From positions 868,001 through 932,000 of the forward strand of contig JAULSN010000006.1 of the NCBI GenBank assembly GCA_033439765.1: a DNA stretch of 64,000 nt. The letters are read 5' to 3'. Source of the DNA: Lasiosphaeria ovina. Taxonomy: Eukaryota; Ascomycota; Sordariomycetes; Sordariales; Lasiosphaeriaceae. The position numbers were made by a program, and so were the translations under genes. The notes under the pieces are model-generated. The model saw only the letters and a list, made by a program, of their open reading frames with translations, was not told the DNA's origin and did not search any database. Positions 10,843-22,842 of this stretch are shown piece by piece (positions within the stretch are counted from its first letter, which is position 1; every line of letters begins with the position of its first letter).

Positions 10843-13396
10843 TTACCGCTCCATTTCAGCAAAGACGGCGTCCAGATCCCGTGGCTTTTTATGCCCCCCG
10901 ATTCCCCTACCAATCTCTTTCATGAGCCGCTTTGGTGCCATGCGGCCTGTCATGAGCTCAAAGGCCTCGATGGCCATCTCGACCACGACGGCAAGGCCGT
11001 CGACCACAACCCATGCCGGAGAGACGCCATCGTGGAGTGCGTGCATTTGCGCCACCAGGGGTGTGCTGAGGGGCTCGTATGCCAACTTTATTCCGAACGC
11101 AAGTTAGGGATTAGTAAATGGCGCATACGGTCAGATACTGCACCTTGGTGAGCACACAGGGGAAAAGATGACTAACCTCGACCACGACGCCACCAGTCGG
11201 GCTTTTTAGCCAGCCAAGCGGCATCTCGAAGTCGGCCGGGGGGTTTCCGTCGACGCTCGTGGCTGGAACACACGACACTACCATAGTCGGCAGCTGGAAG
11301 TTGCGTGGCCAAGGCTCTGAAAGCGAGGGCAAGACGCGACATATCTCCGTCGCCAGCCCGCTCGGCCGGCTATAGCCCGCCGGCCCTTGAGTCGAAGCCC
11401 ACTCATTAAAGTGCCTGGCGACCTCGAACGCCTTGCCTGTTGTGCGATTATAAATGAAAATGTTGCGGCAGCCCAGCTGGATGAGGGCGTAGATGGCAGC
11501 CCTAGCCATGCCTCCGGCGCCAATGACAAGAGCAGTTGTCTTGGATGGCTGAACATAGTTGCGGGGGCTAATGGCGCGGCGGAGACAAGTGAGAATCGCA
11601 CTCCAGTCTGTGTTGTCGCCGAAGAAGTCGCGGACCACCCCAGACTTGTTTCTCGAGTTGGCGTGGTCCATTATGAGGTTGGTCTGTCCTCTAAGCGGGA
11701 TGAGAACATTGACAGCCCCGATGGCAGTGGCATGGTGGCTCTTGACCTTTAGGTGGGGCATGATGGCAACCTTGAAAGGCGCTGTCAGAGAAGCTCCGCC
11801 AAAAGAGTCACTGAGGCAGATTTGATTGAGACTGTCTAATGTTGAGCAGGTGATGGCGTGGAAGGTATGAGGCATCCCCGAATATTCATACGCAGCATTG
11901 TGCATGGCCGGGGACAGCGAGTAGGAGACATTAGAGCCGAGCACGTAAAACTCGAGCGGGTCGAGCAGGAACTGACGGAACTGGAGCCTGTAGGTATACC
12001 TATACGAGCAGACGGTAGCCAGGTGGTCTCTCTCATTTTCCAATTCTGGATGCTTCACGGGCCCCAGAATCTTGGTTTGAAAGGGTGTCCTGACGCCGAG
12101 AATGGAAAAGTCGTAGGCCACCAGGGGCGGCCTCGGATCGGGAAATGTTTCCTCTATCCTCTTCTTGAAATCCTCCAAGACCTCGGCCTTACTATCGCTG
12201 GCACAGAACCGTACTAGACGGATGACATCGCAACCAAGGGCGCGAGCTCTCGCATAGTTTTCGAGCTGCTTGTCGCTGTACCACGGCAGAGCACCGAGAC
12301 CCAGGTACCAGCAGTTGCCGATGATCTTGGACCTCCCTCTATGCCGAAGAACGCGGCTCACAAACGCATCGCTGCGCTGCAGGTCCAAGCTGATGTACTC
12401 CACGCCAAGGCGAAGGCCCAGTTCCAGAAGTTCAGAGTCGACAGCGTCCTTTTCGGCGGGCGTCCTCTGTCGCTCCCCGCGAGGGTTCTCCTCGACATGG
12501 TAGATGATAGGGACGCCGATCTTCCTCCTGATCGAGGCGACGTGCATGGCGACGACGTTTAGGAGATCGTCGGGCCAATGGTCAATGATGAGCTCGATGC
12601 AATCCGCCCTCGCCTCAAAGTCTTCCCACTCCATCTCCATATCCATAATGTCGGAGAGACGGATGCGCAAGGCGTACGAGTAAGATCTCAACTCTGGAGG
12701 GATGGCAGCGACCGAAAACGGGCTTGCAAGCCAAGCGCGAGTCGCCGCCCGCCCAGTGATGAAGTCGAGAAACTTCAAAAAATCCTCGCGGGCATCCAGG
12801 AGCTTAGAGGGGCCAGGCAGGCGGCCGTCCATCGGGGTGCTCGTACCAGAACCCGGGACCGAGGCGTCATTGGATGAGTCATAGAGATTGTAATACTCAA
12901 GGTTGGAGCAGTCCCTGTGCTTCTCGTCGGCCTTCAACAGCTGCTCGGCGTCGGCGGCATCGAAGAGACGGGATATCTGCTCCTTCTCGCGGTGTATGTA
13001 CACGACGGGATTGGCCGCGGAGTACGCGCGGAGGGCATCCTGGGCCTCGTCGGTGAAGCTGCTCATGCCGCACTCGATTATGCAACCGGTCCTGTTGCTA
13101 TCCAACATGCGCTTGAAGACATCGATGTTCTGGCGGGCAAAGAGCTCCTTGCCGTTCTGGGACAGGAACTGGCCGCGGGACAGGCCCATGGCCTTCTCGA
13201 AGTAGTGGTCCTCGGTGACGAGGCGCCAGCGGAGATGGAGGGCAGCCATAAAGCCAAGTGTGCGCTTCCCAGTTCCGCGGCAGCCAACGAGCACGATGGA
13301 GGCGTTTGGCTCGAAGGCCCGCTCATTTTTGGGAGCTGAAGACATGGACATGGCCGCGCCGGATTCCTTGGCAGACGATAGTACCGCGCTCATCAA
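10843..13396 (-). CDS. qutR: Quinate repressor-type AROM-like protein (shikimate kinase-like + dehydroquinase-like + shikimate dehydrogenase-like)
   Basis: Two exons: 13396-11177 and 11085-10843. The 91-nt intron (GTTAGT donor, ACTAAT branch) joins VVVE to LAYEPLSTPLV, the expected C-terminal motif of shikimate dehydrogenase. The product is 820 aa. Residues 33-215 are shikimate-kinase-like with P-loop VGCRGTGKRT, where Arg replaces the Ser/Thr after the Lys. Residues ~240-475 are type I dehydroquinase-like but degenerate: the usual EGG and SxH motifs read ENPRG and NCWY. Residues ~483-820 are shikimate-dehydrogenase-like, with SLSPAMHN, GASLTAPFK, GDNTDW and GAGGMARAA largely intact. This three-domain layout is that of QutR/Qa-1S, which derive from the C-terminal part of the pentafunctional AROM enzyme and hold the quinate activator inactive. 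It is shorter than the ~900-aa classical members. No quinate-utilisation gene lies in the window. Confidence 0.88.
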
Positions 13397-13530
13397 GACA
13401 AGCTACTCGGCCGCGCGTGCAGCTTGCCAGCAACAGCCGTTTGCGAGACTTATACCGGCCTGAGTTTTCCTGTCCCGTGGTACGGCCTCCCTCAGTAGCC
13501 GCCCTGTTGTGCGATGGTGCTGTGGTTTGC

Positions 13531-13568
13531 GGCCGGGCCGGGCTGGGCTGGGCCGGGCTGGGCTGGGC
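13531..13568. repeat. GC-rich pentanucleotide minisatellite (GGGCY)n
   Basis: About seven consecutive copies of GGGCT/GGGCC sit ~135-170 bp upstream of the repressor start codon. The repeat is strongly strand-asymmetric (G-rich on plus) and could affect promoter chromatin or form G-rich structure. A simple repeat is the minimal reading. Confidence 0.8.
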
Positions 13569-14562
13569 AACGCGGCGCAACGGCGTCCGAGTTTGATGCT
13601 GGGCAACACACGGCATCGGCCAACGCTCAACGGTCCCTGGGTCGTTGAGGCTGCGTCTGGAGGTCGAAGGACATGTCTTTTGGCTCCTCTTGAAAACAAA
13701 CTTGATGCAAGTAAGTCAAGAAGTCAAGTTCAGGCAATGGACCGACTGACGCGCCACTCTCGTCGACTATCCAGGAGTCAGATCAATTCCCGGCGCGGTC
13801 ATGTTGGTCGGCAGATTATTCGGGATTATAAAGGCGGGAAAACATAGACCCTGCTTTGCAAGTCGTCGTTAGCCCGGCCTCTGAACGGTTCTTTTAGAAA
13901 GCAACAGGCGGCAGTTTGTTAACAATGGAACCTCAGGTAGCTAAGTTAATTGGTCAGGTAGGTAGGTAATTACCCCACCGTCCCAGCTCCAGCTTTGGCT
14001 GCGATTTGCTCGAATATGCAGGCAAACGGGGAATTTACCCCATCCTCCGGCTGATGCATAGAATATAGAATATAATAACCCTTGTTGGCGGCGAATAATG
14101 AGGCTGGTTGCGAGAACTTCCCGGTCTGATGATCGAACATCCATGGGCGGGAAACCTTTGCTCTTTTACAATTCTCGTTTAACGTGGAGGCTCCGCCAAC
14201 CTAGTGTCTTAGCCATGATATCCGTACCATCAAGCCCCTTTCTTCTCGAAGGAAGGAAAGTGCGATTCATCATCAGACATGGAAAGTACCTTACGTACTG
14301 ACTTTAGTCTTCCCCACTGCACTGTGTCGGACAATCCTTGGAGGGAAGGCCACGACGATGAAGAAGTCTCTAGGCTACCCCGCCAGCAAGCAATCGTGAA
14401 GTCTCTACCTCCAGTTCCCATCCAATTTGTATCGTTTTGGAACACCGAGATCCGGTCACCTCGTCGGGTCTCTTACGGATTCGAGCATACATTACCCACA
14501 GTAGGTATTAAATTATTATTTGCCACCACCCATTTGAATATCTTATAGTCCTTGTGTTTTTA

Positions 14563-14582
14563 TATGTACAGTACTGTACATA
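14563..14582. repeat. 20-bp perfect palindrome containing GTACAGTAC and GTACTGTAC
   Basis: The sequence TATGTACAGTACTGTACATA equals its own reverse complement. It lies ~500 bp upstream of the Zn2Cys6 gene. It is the longest of several GTACAGTAC-type palindromes in intergenic DNA of this window. A dimeric-factor binding site is possible but unproven. Confidence 0.75.
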
Positions 14583-15079
14583 CATCGCCGGGATACCTTA
14601 CACCACAGTTTCGCCCAGAGGTGTTAGGCTGGAATCGCTTTGGACCGGGGTCGGTAGCACGGCACCAAATCTTTTTCGGATGCTCGCCGAAGACTTAGCA
14701 TGGAGAGCAGCGGCAGCCCCCCTAAAAAGGCCGGAGCCCCGCGAGTTTTGGCGTGGAGACGCATCGATCCGCAAGCGCAGCGCAGCTCAGCGTGCATTTG
14801 CATTTCCCCATTCTGTCCTCAACCAAGTTACCTAAGGTAATGGAACTGGAACCGGAACCGGAACCGACCAACTCCATCTATTGGACTCGCCCCAAGTTCC
14901 CCCCGACCTCACACGGCGGCAGACTCGCCTGTGGTAGACTGGGGCCCGGCTGGATGGCACCGGTTGCCCGTTGTCCCTAGTCTAGGCTCCTTGCGACCTC
15001 TCCCATTGTCTCTGTTTCTTAAGTTCCCCCGCGCTCCCATGGGTTTCAAAGCCTTGGAGACAACACTTGCCGGCCCCCA

Positions 15080-16327
15080 ATGGAGTTCAGCACCGAAGAC
15101 GCAGAGCCGCAGCCGCAGCCGCAGCCGCAACCGCAACCGCAACCGCAACCACAGTCGCGTGCTTCCGGGCTCGTGTCGGCTGCCGAGCCTCCTCCGCCCC
15201 CCGCCAGCGACACGGGTGCCGATGCGGGCAGCGAGGCCCCTGTGAACCCCCGCAAAAGAAAGAAAGCTTCCCGCGCGTGAGTGGCGGCTCTCTCCCTATT
15301 TTTCCTGTAGCCCCATTGCTTGCTAGCTCCCTTGCTCAACCCCTCCTCCTCTTCCGTCTAGCTGTGACTTCTGCCATGTCAACCATCAACCTTGTGACAA
15401 CGGGAAACCAAAGTGCAGCGTCTGTGTGAAGCACAACAAGCCCTGCCTCTATCTGCGGCCAACCAAGCGCCGCGGCCCTCAGAAAGGCTACCGCACTGCT
15501 CTCAACACGTACAAGGAGAGCGCCGCTGCTTGGGGTGCCGTCCTGGGTGCCATTCCCGGCCTGGACGCTCTCATCGAGGGTCACCTACGCAGCACCACCG
15601 GCAAGGCTGTCGTGGCTTCCATCAAGGACGGGAACCAGCAGGACGCACTGATTACCCAGTGGCAGGACAGCTCCGTCTTCCGCGCATTCTTCGGCCACAA
15701 CGGCCCCCCGCCAAACAGTGAAGGCCAGGGCGGCGAGGGAGCTACCAACGCCCAGTCTCTAGAGGCCGACGACGACGACCTTCCCGAGGAAGAGAATTCT
15801 GACCCGCCGATCCGCTCGGCGCCTGCAAAGAGACATGTTCTACAGTCTCCCGCTCTTCTCCAGAGACGCCAGTCTCCCTCGCGTTCGCCTGCTCTGTCAG
15901 CTGCAGCCCCAGTCCCAGCCCCAGTCCCAGCCCCAGCCCCAGCCACAGTTGAGCCCAAGACAGCTGGCCCACACTCACTCTTGAGTCCCGCTTTCCGCCA
16001 CCAAAGCAAGGTCTCAAACTCTCTGTCCGACATCGTTGCCAAGGATGCCGCGCAAGGGTATGTTCCGTCTTATGCCAGACCAAGTCTTGGATGAGAAGCA
16101 CAAGTGCTAAGATGAGACTAAACGGAATCAGGTCTTCAACCGCCTCACGGACCCTGGCGTCTCTAGGCTTCGCGCCGGACGAGACAATTGCCGACTTCTA
16201 CAGCATGGGTTCCAACCCCGAGCCCATATCTCAACTCAACGACCAGGAATTCGACCCGGCTCTTGGTTCCGAGCTGGAGCAAAAGGCCTATTATGAGCTC
16301 CTCATGGGACGCTCGTTCCCCGCGTGA
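15080..16327 (+). CDS. Zn2Cys6 binuclear-cluster transcription factor
   Basis: Three exons: 15080-15276, 15362-16057 and 16132-16327. The introns are 85 and 74 nt, and the second has a GTGCTAAG branch. The product is 362 aa. The N-terminus is low complexity with a Pro-Gln repeat (CCGCAG/CCGCAA units, 15105-15151). The first intron falls just before the cluster CDFCHVNHQPCDNGKPKC..., with Cys67, 70, 77, 84, 87 and 94 spaced C-x2-C-x6-C-x6-C-x2-C-x6-C as in Gal4-type proteins. The following linker (LRPTKRRGPQKGYR) is basic. The middle is acidic and Ser/Pro/Ala-rich. The C-terminal exon (LGFAPDETIADFYSMG...YYELLMGRSFPA) looks globular and conserved. No large 'fungal-specific TF' domain is present, so this is a short member. 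The target pathway is not recognisable from sequence. Confidence 0.88.
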
Positions 16328-17387
16328 GATCCTCAGCCAATGCGTCGTGCTCCCACCCGTCTATCGATCTCTGGGATTACCCGCTGGCAGAGAACGAGGT
16401 TAGTACGCACCAGCCCAAAGAAACATGTTCGTCTCTGCGAGTTTGCACAATCTGACTCGGAGCCGCAATGCTGCCCACACCGCGCACAGGAGATTAAATA
16501 TACGCTGTACTGTATACGATTATGATACCCGCCAAAAATAATAATTTGGCAAAACACCTAGATATAGTGGATATAACATATTGCGTCCGCATGCAGATCT
16601 TTTTTGTTGACCGAGCCCTTGGCTTCAAACTGAATGAGACAATATTCACTTGAATATGAGGGTTTATAGTAAGAACTGCGGTGCAAAAACACACTTCTAC
16701 TTTTTTCCCTCCTTTTCCGACCCTGTTGGTATGAGATTATGATAAAAGTTGTTATTTACCGAATCATATGAAAATTACTGACACCGGTTCTACTAGTAAC
16801 ACATATACGTACTGTCTGAGCGAGTTCTCATTCAATTCATCGCCTGTGCTCATCACATGATTACTAGCTGTGGACAGCAGACGAAAGTGGCCAGCGAAAA
16901 GCTTGGATCTTACCCTGCGGTGCGCGGTTGCCGCATGCAGGGTAGCAAAATAATATATATATATGTGTGTTTAAAGGTAATAATGGTATGTAGTCCGTTG
17001 CGCCCGCCTTCCCTTCCTCACCCGCACTGAGTGAGAATATACAAAAAGAAAAAAAGGAACTCTCTTCTCAGTAGAAAACTCAACGCTCCGAACCAAACCA
17101 TGAGAACCCAAGATCAAACCAAATGGCTCACATTCATTTGCATGCTCTTCTAGGATTGAGCGATCCAAAACGAACTATTGCTCACAAGTTGCTGCGAGTG
17201 TGGGCTCTAACCAGGGAATCAACAAGAGGGGCAAAAGTGAAAGGAGCTAGTCGCCTTGTTCCTGTTGAATGAGACAACACTAGCGATTGGTCGTTGGATA
17301 ACCGAAAAAAAATATGATGCTGCTGATGCAGGGACGTGACCTGAAGAAAGAAAAAAGAACAACCAGAGAGGAGACGCCAAGCGACGT
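16328..17387. other. Convergent intergenic region, ~1.1 kb, AT-richer
   Basis: This lies between the 3' ends of the Zn2Cys6 gene (+) and the small conserved gene (-). It is AT-rich around 16490-17060 with a short TATATATA run near 16953. No gene or RNA is recognised. Confidence 0.5.
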
Positions 17388-18105
17388 TCAGACAAGCTCA
17401 AAGCCGTCCTCATCCTCCAAGGTAGTCGGGCTCTTCTTGTCGGGGGGAGCCCGCTGGTCAGCCGGTGACGCCTGGCGCAGGATGCGACGCGCCCTGCGAC
17501 CCTTGAGCGCTTCGCCGTTGGTGTCCAGCACCTCGTACTCGCGCTCGACGAGGCGCTCCGTGTCGCGACCAGTCGCCCGCTTGACAAAGATGTCGAGCGT
17601 CACCGGGCGGCCCGGGGTGTCGGCTCGGTCGAAGCTATAGAGCACATCTGGCAGCCGTGCGCTGAGGGGCGTCGCCGGCGAGAGCTCCCCGACCGACTTG
17701 TTCGTCGCTGCGTCGCTGATCTCGCGGTTCGCGTAGATCTTGCTCCGCACCCGCCCACTGGGCATCTCCCAGTTGCCCCGAGACTTGACGATATTGTGCT
17801 CCCTCTTCTGTGCCGGCGTAGCGGACCTGCGGAGGTATGTGTTAATAAGGGAGGGGGCCATGGGCAGCTCGTTTGGAGGACGGGGCAGCTCACCAGTGAT
17901 GGCCCTTGGAGACGGGCCGCACTTTGGCGTGCTGGCCCGGATTTCCCGACAAAAACTCGCCGGTTACTTGGTCGACTCGGACACCCGAGATCTCCTGCTT
18001 CCCGTAATGCCACTTTGCCGAACTGTCCTTGGTGCGCTTGTACGGCCGGTTGGCGCTGCGCAGGTCTCGCTCATACTGAGCCGGAGACTCGAAGGCGGTA
18101 GCCAT
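17388..18105 (-). CDS. Small conserved fungal protein of unknown function
   Basis: Two exons: 18105-17894 and 17826-17388. The 67-nt intron (GTGAGC donor, CGCAG acceptor) is phase 2 and restores a Trp codon, giving 216 aa. The start MATAFESPAQYERDL has a clear Met with no longer alternative needed. The protein is hydrophilic and basic, with motifs SSAKWHYGKQEISGVRVDQ, KREHNIVKSRGNWEMPSGR and LPDVLYSFDRADTPGRPVTL. The C-terminal tail is acidic (EDEDGFELV). I see no membrane span, signal peptide or known domain. Strong motif-like blocks across the splice junction argue for a real gene. The function is unknown. Confidence 0.75.
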
Positions 18106-20734
18106 TGGTAAGGAAGAGGAGGCGGTTCGGTGGTGGCTTGGGGAGAGGAGAGGCTGGCAAGAAGTCGAAGCGCTGTCTTCGTGCTGTCTTTCGACGAGGA
18201 CGAGGACGAGTGCAGTACCGGCTAGAGCTGTCCCGGATCGCCTTGGAGAAGGCGATGGGTCAAGTTGACGAAGAAAATGGCTTGCCCGCAAGTGAAAGGC
18301 GGGTAGTAACTGGCACGGTTGAGCTAGGTTGTTGTACCGTCGAGGACGACAGGTTGTTACGATGTGATGCGAGAGGTGTACTACGTTGCAAGGTTTGTCT
18401 CAAAAGATTGTTGAGAGAACTAGGTAGATTTGCTAAGGGAAAGGCTGTCCCTAGGAGTTGAAGTATGAGACTGGAGGTATTAAAGGTGGCAGCGGGTGGG
18501 CAGCAGTTGTGGTGGTGGTTGCGGCCGGAGAGGGAAGAGTCACTCGGGGAGCACGTCCTTGGTGGGCTTATAAGGATTAGGGGGTGGATGGCGGCTTATG
18601 CAGGTAAGAGTACGCAATGGAGAAAGAGGGGCTTTGTCTCTGGGGTTCGACGTTTGGCTAGTAGATTCCAGATTTGTTCTGGGGGTGTTTGGGCCAGAGG
18701 CTTGGCTTGTTCTTTCCGGAATGACAAAGAAGGAGGTCGCCCAGGGGCCTGGCCGGTGACTCAGACAGAAAGGGGACGAACGGGCCCTGAACCGAGGGGT
18801 TGAATATCAATACAACAAACAGAACAGCTACAGGTTGATCTGCTGCTGCTACTGCCACCAACCGCGGGACGGGCGATAGCGATAAGCGATAAGCCGGAGA
18901 ACGGGCGGAATGAGAATGATGTAATGCAACGACAGCAGTCCGTGACAACGAGTGAAGAAAAAGAAGGAAAAAGTCCAGAGAAAATGTTATACAACCTTCA
19001 CACTGATGTGCTACTTGGGAGGTGAAGAAGGGTCTTACGAATGCTTGCCGGGGCCTATTTGTTGGTTTTGCTTTGTTTGAGGACAGAAGGAAAGGACCAG
19101 GCCCTGAGGAGCGAGCGAGCAAGGCGCGGACCGTTATAACTAAGGTAACAGAGGCGTTGGCGGGCTTATCAGGCTGTTTTGGGATGTCCGATGATAAAGC
19201 TGGGGGGGTGGTGCTTAGAAAGGAAGGGGGTGAGATCGTGGGGGGGGGAAGGGGGTGTGCGTGCCTGCCTTGTGACGGGGAGTGACGGCATATGACCAAC
19301 ACTAACAAAGATACCGAGGTACCTACCTCATCTCCTCATCTCTTAGGGGCATTGCCATGGAAAAAAGGAGGTAAGATAGGTATCCGCCTAGCTAGATGCC
19401 CTTCTGCGCCGGTGTCCAACCCGGTAACTGTCTAGTGGACGGATGGATACCTTGGATTAGTAGCTGGCAAGTGCCAAATCGTCACCAGCTCGGCCGGGCA
19501 GTGTCATGACGGAATGCTCATGCGCTCTTCCATCCAATGTCGTCTTCTCCAGTCGGATTTTCAGGGCAGGAGCTGGCAAGAGCGCATGACACAACTGCAG
19601 TTGAACTCCCAGCTCCCAGCTGTGCCTTGGTAATGTACATACAGTGCTTCGTGTCTTGAGTTGCGGTACGTACTGGAGCCATTCTTGACTTGGATGGACG
19701 AGTTTCCAGCCTCTTTCTCTCTGGTAGCTGGGCCTGGCAAATGGAAACGTACGCTCCTGCCGCGCTTGGTTCGGTTTCTCTGCCTCAAACCCCGACGAAA
19801 TCAGATGAATCAGATGGCACGCTGCGCCGCGCCGCGGCCCTTCCATTACGCACAGCAGCTGGTTACGTTTGACCTTGTCTGAAACAAACACACGAACAGC
19901 GACCACCCGCCCGCCCGTCCCGGGCCTGACAAGCCCATCGCCAGGACCCCGTGCTGCCATTCCAGCAATGTCATTTGGCCATTTTCGGTGCAAAGACTAA
20001 GGCCGCTGATTGCGCAGATCGGTAGATTCCATGGCCAGTTGGAGGGAAACGTGTGCAGGAGAGACACAGTCCGATTCGTGTCGGAATGCTAGGCATATGC
20101 ACCAACTGGCAGAGAGGACCTCGTAATTCATAGCACCATATGCGTGTAGGATACTGTGCCGAAGCTGACGAACGCTTCCACCGACCCCAAGTTCCAATCT
20201 GGAAACAGGGGGATTCTGGATGGCGTAAAAGCGTCTGGAATACTCTGAGCCAGCGCCGCTTGCCCGTGGCCTCTGATATCCTTTCAGTTGGTTGCGGATA
20301 CCCAGGGAACATCCCACGTGCGGTTAGCACTCGGCAAACACAGCTCGGATCGCTGCACAGGGCAGATCAGCCGGAAATGCTAGGCGGCATGGACGTTTTA
20401 GCGCAACCAACCGCGCCTCGAGTCGTGCTGCATGGGGAAACTTGGGGGAATGTGGGGTTCGTCCTCCACAGTGCCAGCATGGCGTCGTAAGATGTTACGT
20501 TCATTTCGTACACGTGTGTATTCCGTACGGCTCTGCCAAGATTTCGAGGTAGGTGTGTATCATCGTTACGTGCCGAAACTATGGATTACAGCGCGCGCAA
20601 AATGTCAGGCCGCGGCAGAAGCTACAGAACCGCCACGGAAAGGCAGTTGCTGTTAAATTATTCATCACGAAACCCAGAAAATAACGATAAATCGGACGAC
20701 GACAGAACACATTAAAACCCCCACGATTTCCACA
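18106..20734. other. Long divergent intergenic region, 2.6 kb
   Basis: This separates the starts of the small conserved gene (-) and the Cwc26 gene (+). Several frames stay open for 180-650 nt on both strands, but their translations are compositionally biased (Arg/Ser/Pro/Gly) and have no motif. GGTACCTACCTC occurs near 19317-19328. No gene is supported; long 5' UTRs or a non-coding transcript remain possible. Confidence 0.45.
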
Positions 20735-21805
20735 ATGCCCTCGGACAAGGCGTCATACCTGGCAGCGCACTACCTCACCGCCGACGGGCCGTCGTCGTCC
20801 AAATCCAAATCCAAGAAGCGGAAGCGCAGCAGCAAGCATGCCGGAAGCAACAACGACGGCCTGCTGATCGTCGCCGACGACGACTGGGGAACGTCTGCCA
20901 CCGCACAGAACGATGAGGACGATGACGGCCCTGCCACCGTGGTCGGCACGAGCGCCGAGTTCCGCCGCGCCAAGAAATCCGCGTGGAAGACGGTCGGCGC
21001 CCCCATCCCCGCCGACACCAAAGATGCTCGCGACGCCGCAGCAGCAGAAGCAGACGCCATCCTTGCCTCTGCCGCCGCCGAGCGCCGGGAAGAAGCAGGC
21101 ACCACCGCCGAGGACGAGGCGCCGGCCGTGGTGGGGGGAGCAGTCGACAACGACGGCGACGTCGCCATGATGAGGGACGGGACGCACGCCGGCCTGCAGA
21201 GCGCAAAGGCCATCACGGCCCAGCTGCGCCGGCGGCAAGAGGCCGAGCGCGAAGAGCTGGCGCGGCTGAATGCCGAGCGCGCGGCGGCAGCAGGCGACGA
21301 TAAAGAGGAGGACCAGATCGTACTCCGCGACGCCACCGGCCGGCGCGTCGACGTGTCGATGCGGCGAGCAGAGATGCGGCGGGCCGCCGCGGCCGCGGAG
21401 CGGCTCGAAGAGGCGCGCAAGCGGGCTCTCAAGGGCGACGTGCAGTTGGAGCAGACGCGGCAGCGGCGTGAGGCGCTCGAGGACGCCGCGTTGATGCCCG
21501 TGGCGCGCGGCAAGGACGACGAGGAAATGAACGCCGAGCTGCGCGCCCAGCAACGGTGGAATGATCCTATGGCTGAGTTTGTGGCTGCTTCGGGCGGTCC
21601 CGGGGGCCGCAAGAAGAAGGGCGGCGCCCAGCAGCGGAGGCCCGTCTACCAGGGCGCGGCGCCCCCCAACCGCTACAGCATACGCCCCGGCTACCGCTGG
21701 GACGGTGTCGACCGTGGAAACGGCTTCGAGGCGGAGCGGTTCAAGGCCATCAACCGCCGCGACAGGAACAAGACACTGGACTACGCGTGGCAGATGGACG
21801 AGTGA
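20735..21805 (+). CDS. cwc26: Pre-mRNA-splicing factor Cwc26/Bud13 (RES complex)
   Basis: Single exon, 356 aa. It starts [15 protein letters not shown], the typical Bud13 opening in which a short 'YL..nYLT' helix precedes a Lys/Ser-rich region ([11 protein letters not shown]). A WKTVG segment and an acidic, Ala-rich middle follow. The Bud13 core runs from ~200: [18 protein letters not shown], a charged helix with [11 protein letters not shown], and the C-terminal signature [21 protein letters not shown] followed by a short tail. Bud13 works with Pml1 and Snu17/Ist3 in the RES complex, which binds the activated spliceosome and promotes splicing and nuclear pre-mRNA retention. The size is in the usual range. 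Long antisense frames over this gene are by-products of its GC-rich codons. Confidence 0.93.
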   Translation: MPSDKASYLAAHYLTADGPSSSKSKSKKRKRSSKHAGSNNDGLLIVADDDWGTSATAQNDEDDDGPATVVGTSAEFRRAKKSAWKTVGAPIPADTKDARDAAAAEADAILASAAAERREEAGTTAEDEAPAVVGGAVDNDGDVAMMRDGTHAGLQSAKAITAQLRRRQEAEREELARLNAERAAAAGDDKEEDQIVLRDATGRRVDVSMRRAEMRRAAAAAERLEEARKRALKGDVQLEQTRQRREALEDAALMPVARGKDDEEMNAELRAQQRWNDPMAEFVAASGGPGGRKKKGGAQQRRPVYQGAAPPNRYSIRPGYRWDGVDRGNGFEAERFKAINRRDRNKTLDYAWQMDE

Positions 21806-22842
21806 GAGGCTGTGGCTCCAAAATCGAGGTCTAAATTGAGAGCCTGAATTCTCCCACACACAAAAACTACTGCTGCTGAATCTTCCCGAGTCAACACAAC
21901 TCTCCGCCGAAACAGCAGCCCCGCCAAAGGCTGAGCTTCTACGAAAAGTATAGTTCAGCGAGAAAACGCGTACGTGTAGAGACACTCGTTTCTATTTCGG
22001 GAACATGAAGACCCTCAAGTCCGTCAAGAGGTGCCACTCACTGATCGAACCGCCACTTCTGACCCTCCAGCCAGAGAATAAATAAACTAGCTCGGGCGGA
22101 GAAAACCACCTGTGATCAAGCACCCGGATAGGTAGAAGTCAAAGCAGAAGAGTTGCCTGAAAAGAAGACGGCGGGTATCTCAACAACAGAGAGGATCCAC
22201 CTACTAGATACGATTAATAAAAATAAATTAAATATCATAGCTGAACAGGCCGTCACGGCACAGTAGAAAAAGTTGTTTTCGGGACTACTTTGTTTTCCTG
22301 TTAGTGGGGGGAAGGCGGCAACAACATGGTATACACATCCGTGAGGCTTCTCTCGAAAGAAAACCCATTCTCATGCTGCTTGATGGCCGCTGTGAACGGC
22401 AAGCGCACCAATACATGGTATAACTGCAAGGTGATATTAATCGCCACAAGCTCCGTCGAGTTGAAATTACCGCGGCGCATGTTAAAAAGGAAAACGTGAA
22501 TACGTAGTAGCAAATATCGCCCCATCTTTTCTGCCTTTTTTTCTCTCTCCTTGATTTCAGAGGTCTGTAGTATACTGTACATTCCACCGTACCACGCCGC
22601 CGACTCTATGGGCTTACTAACCTACACGCCCACTCCCAAACCGTCAAGAGAGCCAGCCGGCTGTTGTCTCAACTTTTACTGTGACCCTCAAGAGCCCCAT
22701 GGTGTGTGCCCATCCCCAAGTGAACTGATTTGTTCGGGCGTGACGTGACGTGAGCGCTGTTTCATCCCTATTCTACGGAACAAGAATCTGGCCTCCTACT
22801 ACGGTAAGAATTCGGCAGCCGGACGGCGCGCCGGCTGCCATC
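21806..22842. other. Convergent intergenic region, ~1 kb
   Basis: This lies between the 3' ends of Cwc26 (+) and TFIIF alpha (-). An AT-rich block (ATTAATAAAAATAAATTAAA) at ~22212-22231 probably belongs to the 3'-end signals. No gene is recognised. Confidence 0.5.

Larger units (their letters stand above)
13397..15079. other. Divergent intergenic region, 1.7 kb
   Basis: This holds the promoters of the quinate-repressor-type gene (-) and the Zn2Cys6 gene (+). It contains a GGGCY minisatellite at 13531-13568, a GGTAGGTAGGTA run at ~13958-13970 and a 20-bp perfect palindrome at 14563-14582. No supported gene. Confidence 0.5.

Noticed and set aside
19457..19993. 178-codon minus-strand frame in the 2.6-kb intergenic region
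   Set aside because: Composition looks random and neighbouring frames are equally open. Nothing supports translation.
20753..21985. 410-codon frame antisense to Cwc26
   Set aside because: Same cause; the sense strand encodes a clear Bud13 protein.
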